Origin: Saccharothrix ecbatanensis
GTDB taxonomy: Bacteria > Actinomycetota > Actinomycetes > Mycobacteriales > Pseudonocardiaceae
Length of the DNA stretch: 64,000 nucleotides
Assembly: GCF_014205015.1 (NCBI RefSeq)
Contig: NZ_JACHMO010000001.1
Coordinates: forward strand, 5,270,001 to 5,334,000
Direction of reading: 5' to 3'
The notes beneath the pieces are model-generated. The model searched no databases, had not been told where the DNA came from, and worked only from the letters and a program-made list of their open reading frames with translations. Of this stretch, positions 59,749 through 64,000 are shown in pieces (the first letter of the stretch is position 1; each line of letters starts with the position of its first letter). The position numbers were made by a program, and so were the translations under genes.

Positions 59749-60837
59749 ATGACCCCGCCGTGGACCGTCGGAGTCGAGCAGGAGTTCCTGCTCGTCGACC
59801 CCGAGTCCCGCCGACCCGTGCCACTGGCCGAGTCGGTCGCGCAGCACGCCGACACCGACATGGACGTGCAGCGCGAGCTGACGCCGTTCCAGATCGAGGT
59901 GGCCACGCCGGTGTGCGGGACGGCCGGGGAGCTGGCGGAACAGGTCCTGCTCGGCCGGACCCACCTGGCGAAGGCCGCGCACGCGGCGGGCTGCCGGCTG
60001 CTGGCCTCCGCGGTGCCGCCGATCGGCACGCTTGGGCCGCCACCGGACACCGACGACGCCCGCTACCGGCTGATGCGGTACTCGCACCGCAAGATCATCG
60101 GCGGCCAGGGCGTCTGCGGCCTGCACGTCCACGTGGGCGTGCCGGACCGGGACGTCGCCGTCCGCGTGTCGAACGCCCTGCGCCCGTGGCTGCCGACGCT
60201 GCTCGCGTTGGGCGCGAACTCCCCGATCGAACACGCCGAGGACACCGGGTACGCGAGTTGGCGCTCGGTCGTCTGGTCGCGCTGGCCGGTCAGCGGCCCG
60301 CCGCCGCACCTGGAGTCCGGCGACGAGTACGACCGGCTGGTCAGCGCCCTGGAGTCGACCGAGGTGCTGCTCGACGCCGGCATGGTCTACTGGGACGTCC
60401 GCCCGTCCGCGCAGCACCCGACGGTCGAGGTGCGGGTCTCGGACATCCCGATGACGGCCCGCGAGGCCGTCGTCATCGCCGAGGTCATCCGGGCGTTCGC
60501 CCGCACCGCCGCCGACTCGGGTGAACCTGAACGGGTGAACGACGTGCTGTTGCGCGCCGCCTACTGGCGGGCCGCGCGGGACGGTGTGGACGGTCTGGCG
60601 GTCGACCCGCGCACCGGCCACCTGGTGCCCGCCCGGGACCGCCTCACCGAACTGGTTGCCTGGTGCGGCAACGCGCTCCGCGACGCCGACGCTCTGTCCA
60701 CTGTGGAGGAACACGTCGGGTGGCTGGACGCGCACGGCAGCGGCGCGGCGCGGCAGCGCAGGGCGTTCGGCAGCTCGCCCGACGCCCGCAGGCTCGTGGA
60801 CCTGATCCTCGCCGAGACGGTTGACGAGGCCTTTTGA
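59749..60837 (+). CDS. Carboxylate-amine ligase / glutamate-cysteine ligase-like (YbdK, GCS2 family)
   Basis: This 362-residue GCS2-family enzyme has the N-terminal VGVEQEFLLVD, RELTPFQIEVATPVC, GLHVHVGVPD (metal/ATP region) and the C-terminal VYWDVRPS/TVEVRVSD blocks. YbdK-type enzymes ligate glutamate to cysteine weakly; actinomycetes use mycothiol, so the physiological substrate may differ. An ATG at 59701 is in frame, but the promoter at 59714-59739 lies inside that extension and supports 59749. Divergent from topoisomerase IB, with both promoters of SigF type. Confidence 0.9.
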   Translation: MTPPWTVGVEQEFLLVDPESRRPVPLAESVAQHADTDMDVQRELTPFQIEVATPVCGTAGELAEQVLLGRTHLAKAAHAAGCRLLASAVPPIGTLGPPPDTDDARYRLMRYSHRKIIGGQGVCGLHVHVGVPDRDVAVRVSNALRPWLPTLLALGANSPIEHAEDTGYASWRSVVWSRWPVSGPPPHLESGDEYDRLVSALESTEVLLDAGMVYWDVRPSAQHPTVEVRVSDIPMTAREAVVIAEVIRAFARTAADSGEPERVNDVLLRAAYWRAARDGVDGLAVDPRTGHLVPARDRLTELVAWCGNALRDADALSTVEEHVGWLDAHGSGAARQRRAFGSSPDARRLVDLILAETVDEAF

Positions 60838-60851
60838 GGACTACCGTGAAG

Positions 60852-60872
60852 TCGACGCCGATCCGGCGTCGA
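60852..60872. promoter_or_regulatory. Perfect inverted repeat before the STAS gene
   Basis: TCGACGCCG-ATC-CGGCGTCGA: 9-bp arms with 3-nt spacer, between the ligase stop (60837) and the STAS start (60894). It could attenuate read-through, protect the downstream mRNA end or bind a regulator. Confidence 0.5.
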
Positions 60873-60893
60873 TCGAGTGAGAGGAGAACCAGA

Positions 60894-61253
60894 GTGCCAG
60901 AACCCGCGGCGACGCTCGCTTCCGTAAGGGTCGACAGACCCTCGGACGGCGTGGTGGTGCTGCACGTGTCGGGCGAGTTGGACACGAGCAGCGCGGACGA
61001 GTTGGCCAGGCCGTTGCAGGAGCACCTGGTCGAGAACGTGCGGGCCGTGGTGGTGGACCTGGGCGGGGTGCGCTTCCTCGGCTCCGCGGGCCTGGAGTCG
61101 CTGGTGGTGGGCCGTCAGCGGGCGAGCGAACTGGGCATCCCGTTGGTGCTGGTGGCGACCAGCCGGGCGACGCAGCGGCCGATCGAGGCGACCGGTCTGG
61201 ACTCCGTGTTCACCGTCGTCGGTTCCGTCGACGAGGCTTTGAGCCGGTTCTAG
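60894..61253 (+). CDS. STAS-domain anti-anti-sigma factor (RsbV/SpoIIAA-like)
   Basis: This 119-residue STAS protein has phosphorylatable Ser64 in VRFLGSAGLESL and the strand-helix pattern VVVLHVSGELDTSSADELA. It would bind an RsbW-type anti-sigma and free the sigma factor. GTG at 60894 follows GAGGAG at 60881-60886 (7-nt spacing); an upstream GTG-like start at 60834 would overlap the ligase gene. It is 4.2 kb from the sigma/anti-sigma pair, a plausible partner. Confidence 0.9.
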   Translation: MPEPAATLASVRVDRPSDGVVVLHVSGELDTSSADELARPLQEHLVENVRAVVVDLGGVRFLGSAGLESLVVGRQRASELGIPLVLVATSRATQRPIEATGLDSVFTVVGSVDEALSRF

Positions 61254-61263
61254 CCGAACCGGC
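61243..61263. terminator. Hairpin formed by the overlapping ends of two convergent genes
   Basis: GCCGGTTC and GAACCGGC form 8-bp arms around TAGCC. Both the STAS stop and the stop of the convergent gene at 61250 are in this hairpin, which could end both transcripts weakly. Confidence 0.45.
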
Positions 61264-61600
61264 GGACAGTCCTGATGGCGCAGCGCACCGCCCCCACCGG
61301 GGGCAGTGCGCCCGCCGGGGGCACGACCCACCTCGACTCGGCGGCCGGGATCCGGCGCGGGCCGTCCCAGTAGCGGACGTGGGGTGGCGGCACGTGCGGC
61401 GGCACGGGTCCGGGATCGGGTCTGGCCAGGAACAACCAGCGCAGCCGCGGGCCGGGGATGGCCAGGATCGGGCCGAGCGGGCCGGCCGAGCGGAGTTGGT
61501 GGCTGACCTCGGCGCCCCAGCTCGCGGGCACCTCCACCGCCACGGCGGTCTCGTCCAGCACCAGTGCGTCGAGCGATTCGTCTACGCGCCAACGTTCCAT
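61250..61600 (-). CDS. Hypothetical protein, Pro/Arg-rich
   Basis: This 116-residue protein has the blocks LDALVLDETAVAVEVPASWG, ILAIPGPRLRWLFLARPD and PPHVRYWDGP, ending in Arg-rich sequence. It resembles small actinobacterial hypothetical proteins with a GP(I/V)....RW(L/Y)FL core; I do not recognise a function. It overlaps the convergent STAS gene by 4 nt at the stop. ATG at 61600 is the only clear start. Confidence 0.62.
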   Translation of the reverse strand: MERWRVDESLDALVLDETAVAVEVPASWGAEVSHQLRSAGPLGPILAIPGPRLRWLFLARPDPGPVPPHVPPPHVRYWDGPRRIPAAESRWVVPPAGALPPVGAVRCAIRTVRRFG

Positions 61601-61658
61601 GCCCGCTGATCCTGGACACGCCCCGTGTCGGGATTGTGTCCACGCGGAGCGCGGCGCG

Positions 61659-62132
61659 TTAAGACTGCTCTTGACCGATGTCCGCGCTGACGTCCTCGCC
61701 GATGTCCTCGAACCACAGCTCCGGCTTGGCGGCGATGAAGTCGGTCATCATCCGAACGCACTCCGGGTCGTCCAGGAGGGTGATCCGCACCCCGTGTTCC
61801 GCGAGCCAGTCGTGACCGCCGTGGAACGTCCGGGCCTCGCCGATCACCACATGGGGGATCCCGAACTGGCGAACGAGACCGCTGCAATACCAACAGGGTG
61901 ACAGCGTGGTGACCATGATCGTGTCCCGGTAGCCGGCCCGGCGGCCCGCGTCGCGGAACGCGGCGGTCTCGGCGTGGGTGGAGGCGTCACCGTCCTGCAC
62001 GCGCCGGTTGTGGCCGCGGCCGAGGAGCGTGCCGTCCGCGGCGAACAGCGCCGCGCCGATCGGGATGCCGCCCTCGGCGAGTCCGGCGCGGGCCTCGGCC
62101 ACCGCTACGGCGAGCATGTCGTGTGCGTCCAC
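61659..62132 (-). CDS. Nucleoside/cytosine deaminase (CDA superfamily, Fcy1-like)
   Basis: This 157-residue zinc deaminase has zinc ligands and the proton shuttle in STHAETAAF (H53, E55) and LSPCWYCSG (C80, C83). The C-terminus with WFEDIGEDV resembles yeast-type cytosine deaminases rather than tRNA adenosine deaminases. It would deaminate cytosine or a related base for salvage. GTG at 62132; its upstream region is occupied by the repeat array 62144-62280, and no clear ribosome binding site is seen. Confidence 0.87.
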   Translation of the reverse strand: MDAHDMLAVAVAEARAGLAEGGIPIGAALFAADGTLLGRGHNRRVQDGDASTHAETAAFRDAGRRAGYRDTIMVTTLSPCWYCSGLVRQFGIPHVVIGEARTFHGGHDWLAEHGVRITLLDDPECVRMMTDFIAAKPELWFEDIGEDVSADIGQEQS

Positions 62133-62143
62133 CCGGCCAACCT

Positions 62144-62280
62144 ACTTGGACAGACCCGTACTTGGGCAGCCTCGTACTCGCGCCGGCCGTTACTTGGCGG
62201 CCCTCACTTGGCAGGCCCCCACTTTTGGTAGGCCCCACTTGGCAGGCCCCACTTGGGAGGCCCTCTACTTCGGAGGCAAC
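62144..62280. repeat. Nine 14-16-bp degenerate repeats grown from a gene's 3' end
   Basis: Units of the form ACTTGGCAGGCCCC start at 62144, 62160, 62176, 62192, 62206, 62221, 62237, 62251 and 62267. The rightmost unit is the last codons and stop of the TfoX-N gene (minus strand), and several others keep an AAGTAG or AAGTG stop-like core. The array fills the gap to the deaminase gene. Confidence 0.85.
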
Positions 62281-62594
62281 GCCTCGACGAACTCCCGCGC
62301 CCGGCCGATCCAGTCGGTCAGCCCGGAGTCCTCGTCCAGCACCGCGCCGTCGACCACGACCCACCCGCGCATCACCTTGCCGGTGAGGTCGAAGACCTTC
62401 GTGCCGGGCAGGGCGAGGCACGCGTCCGCGGCGTCCGGGCCGACGCGGGCGATCATGTCGTCGCCGCTCACGCCGACCAGCATGTTGCCGTGCAGCAGGA
62501 ACACGAGCGAGCCGAACATGCGCTTGGCGCTGACGCCGGGCAGGTCGCCGATCTCGTCGCGGATCCGTTCGGCAAGGTGTTCGTCGAACGCCAT
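62265..62594 (-). CDS. TfoX/Sxy N-terminal domain protein
   Basis: This 109-residue protein with the TfoX-N fold has KRMFGSLVFLLHGNMLVGV and MIARVGPDA, with MRGWVVVD near the end. Stand-alone TfoX-N proteins in actinomycetes are of unknown role and not linked to competence. ATG at 62594 follows GGAGG/AGGAC; an ATG at 62609 is in frame but lies in the 16-bp duplication. Confidence 0.86.
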   Translation of the reverse strand: MAFDEHLAERIRDEIGDLPGVSAKRMFGSLVFLLHGNMLVGVSGDDMIARVGPDAADACLALPGTKVFDLTGKVMRGWVVVDGAVLDEDSGLTDWIGRAREFVEALPPK

Positions 62595-62608
62595 GTCCTG
62601 TCCTCCCA

Positions 62609-62640
62609 AGAGAGTCGCTACGCGAGAGAGTCGCTACGCG
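62609..62640. repeat. Perfect 16-bp tandem duplication at the CHAT gene stop codon
   Basis: AGAGAGTCGCTACGCG occurs at 62609-62624 and 62625-62640. The right copy contains the TAG stop (62634-62636) of the minus-strand CHAT gene; the left copy adds a second TAG 16 nt later. Confidence 0.93.
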
Positions 62641-64000
62641 CCGAAGCAGAGGAACCCGGCGCTCGCGGCGTACGCGGCGTCGCCGTCCTCCCGGTGCGCT
62701 TCCTGCGCCCCGGCCAACGCCATCGCGGGCGAGTCGCCCTTGCCCAGCCTGCGGTGCAGTTCGACCATCAGCGGTGTGGTGACCTCGGCCGGCACCGGGA
62801 CGACCGGCGCGACGAGGGTCCGGGTGCCGAGCCCGAGCAGCGCGGCGGTGAAGCCCATCAGCTCGTCGCCGGGCCGCACCGCGGACAGGCCCGAGTCGCA
62901 CGCGGACAGCACGACCCGAGCCGGTGGGGTGCGCAGCCGTTCCAAGTCGTAGACGGTGAGCGGCCCGTCCGCGAGTTCCAGCGCGGAGAACAGCGGGTTG
63001 TCCGCGCGGAACGAGCCGTGCGCCGCCACGTGGGCCAGCGGTGCGCCGTCCATCGCCGCCGCCACCGCGTCCACCGTCGCGGACGCGCCCACCAGCACCG
63101 ACGCGGAGCTGCCCGGTGGCGAGCCGGAGGCGATCGCGGAGATCTCGGTCGGCGCGGCGGGAAGCCGCGGACCCGCCGCCAAGACCACCCGATCGTGTGA
63201 AATCAGGGTGGAGGTGGCGGCTCGCAGCCACACCGTCGCCGACGGCACCACGGTCACCGACCGGCCGCGGCACGCGGGCAGCGCGGACCACGGCAGGCCG
63301 CCCAGCTTCCCGGTCGGCACGAGCACCAGCGGCCGGTCGTCGAGCCGCCGCCGCACCGGCTCCAGCAGCCTGGCCTGCAACAACTTCGCCGCGTGCTCGG
63401 CGCCCGCGCGCACCGCCGTCCGGTCGACGTGCTCGGGCAGCGTCACGAGCCGGTGCAGGGCGAACCGCAGCAGCCGCAGTTCGCGCAGCGCGGCGTCCAG
63501 CGGCCCGAGGCGGTGCAGCGACGCCCGACCGCCCGCGACCACCACCGCCAGCAACGCGCCGTCGTGGTCGATGTACTCCACCAACGCCGACGAGCCGAGC
63601 GCCCGCGCCAGGTCACGCACCGCAGGCGGCTTGAACACCGCGCCGCCGCCACCGGCCTGCCGGGTCAGCTCGCGCACCCGCTGCTCGCCGCGCACCTGCC
63701 GCTGCCGCAGCGCCGCCGTGGGACGTCCCGCAGTGGACGCCGCCTCCAGGTCCGCCGCCACGGCCCGCAGCTCGGCCAGCGCGTCGGCCAGCCCGGAGTC
63801 CTCCGGCGGCCGGGCCGGCGTCATCCGCAGCGCGCCCGCCCGCCACGCCTCGGCCCAGCTCAGCACCCGACCCGCCCGCCCGCCGGCCACCGCCGTCCGC
63901 AGGCCCTCCAACGCCAGCGCCTTGCCCTGCGCGCCGCTCAACGCCCGCAGCTCAGGCGCCCCCAGCGACACCCGGTACTCGTCCAGCAGCGCCAGGCCCT
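62634..64000 (-). CDS. CHAT-domain (caspase-like) protein, 5' end outside window
   Basis: The frame is open to the right edge of the window (reading ...ALLDEYRVSLGAPEL), so the N-terminus is missing. At least 455 residues are visible: an Arg/Ala-rich helical region that may be TPR-like, then a CHAT domain with PLVLVPTGKLGGLPWSALP, the catalytic His in HVAAHGSFRADNPLFS and the catalytic Cys in VVLSACDSGLS. The His-Cys dyad is intact, so proteolytic activity is possible. In actinomycetes such proteins usually have N-terminal TPRs and unknown targets; some CHAT proteins act in defence. No toxin or gasdermin partner is visible here. Confidence 0.88.
   Translation of the reverse strand, partial: GLALLDEYRVSLGAPELRALSGAQGKALALEGLRTAVAGGRAGRVLSWAEAWRAGALRMTPARPPEDSGLADALAELRAVAADLEAASTAGRPTAALRQRQVRGEQRVRELTRQAGGGGAVFKPPAVRDLARALGSSALVEYIDHDGALLAVVVAGGRASLHRLGPLDAALRELRLLRFALHRLVTLPEHVDRTAVRAGAEHAAKLLQARLLEPVRRRLDDRPLVLVPTGKLGGLPWSALPACRGRSVTVVPSATVWLRAATSTLISHDRVVLAAGPRLPAAPTEISAIASGSPPGSSASVLVGASATVDAVAAAMDGAPLAHVAAHGSFRADNPLFSALELADGPLTVYDLERLRTPPARVVLSACDSGLSAVRPGDELMGFTAALLGLGTRTLVAPVVPVPAEVTTPLMVELHRRLGKGDSPAMALAGAQEAHREDGDAAYAASAGFLCFGA

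Noticed and set aside
62144..62280. CRISPR or attachment-site array
   Set aside because: Units of 14-16 bp are degenerate, lack spacers and clearly derive from the 3' end of the TfoX-N gene.
1..64000. tRNA, rRNA or insertion sequence genes
   Set aside because: No cloverleaf, rRNA motif, transposase or terminal inverted repeat was recognised; a tRNAscan or Infernal run would settle it.

Overview
The window is about 72% GC, starts genes with ATG or GTG behind GGAGG-like ribosome binding sites, and packs them into operons with 4-base ATGA/GTGA overlaps. Those traits, together with XRE/DUF397 pairs, NarL-type two-component genes, a SigF/SigB-type sigma factor and an actinobacterial-type contractile injection cluster, point to a filamentous actinomycete, probably of the Pseudonocardiales (Saccharothrix, Lentzea or Actinosynnema-like). 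The genus cannot be fixed from sequence inspection alone. No rRNA, tRNA, CRISPR array, integrase or insertion sequence was recognised.

Layout. 1-6.4 kb (all minus): the start of a secreted discoidin/FN3 protein, then a compact operon of a truncated quinone oxidoreductase, a molybdopterin oxidoreductase and an acyl-CoA synthetase, and a small lipoprotein. 6.5-11.9 kb: a large ATPase LuxR regulator, a serine beta-lactamase-like hydrolase and two TetR regulators. 12.0-19.9 kb (plus): a five-gene translationally coupled operon of APC permease, two DUF1989 proteins, a biotin-dependent urea/guanidine carboxylase and allophanate hydrolase. The DUF1989 pair suggests guanidine rather than urea as the substrate. 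19.9-24.1 kb: a PHP/HhH protein, a radical SAM protein, a soluble histidine kinase with its response regulator, and an orphan LuxR protein with a pseudo-receiver.

24.2-46.5 kb (minus) is the centrepiece: a full extracellular-type contractile injection system (eCIS). Reading in the direction of transcription it holds a candidate effector, a DUF4255 cap-like protein, an AAA+ ATPase, a DUF4157 (eCIS core) protein, sheath, inner tube 1, small assembly proteins, a 771-residue protein with about 29 copies of a 12-residue repeat, inner tube 2, LysM adaptor, VgrG-like spike, PAAR tip, gp25, baseplate J and gpI-like proteins, then a zinc-ribbon/discoidin membrane protein, a secreted PD40/VWA protein and a membrane-anchored coiled-coil protein. 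Between sheath and DUF4157 lies an inverted, broken remnant of an effector C-terminus. A palindrome CTGCCC-N4-GGGCAG recurs upstream of four of the cluster's genes.

46.7-48.5 kb: a small Ala-rich protein and an XRE/DUF397 pair ending in a perfect 20-bp hairpin. 48.5-55.3 kb (minus): a branched-chain-amino-acid-type ABC transporter operon with an acyl-CoA ligase in its middle. 55.4-61.3 kb: an anti-sigma/SigF-type sigma pair and genes with matching SigF-like promoters (a Vms1/baeRF-like protein, topoisomerase IB, a glutamate-cysteine ligase-like enzyme), plus a STAS anti-anti-sigma factor. This looks like a general stress regulon. 61.3-64 kb: a small unknown protein, a cytosine deaminase-like enzyme, a TfoX-N protein and the C-terminal part of a CHAT peptidase-like protein that runs off the window.

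A theme across the window is short tandem duplications (10-20 bp, mostly not multiples of three) that include a gene's own stop codon, seen at six or so gene ends.
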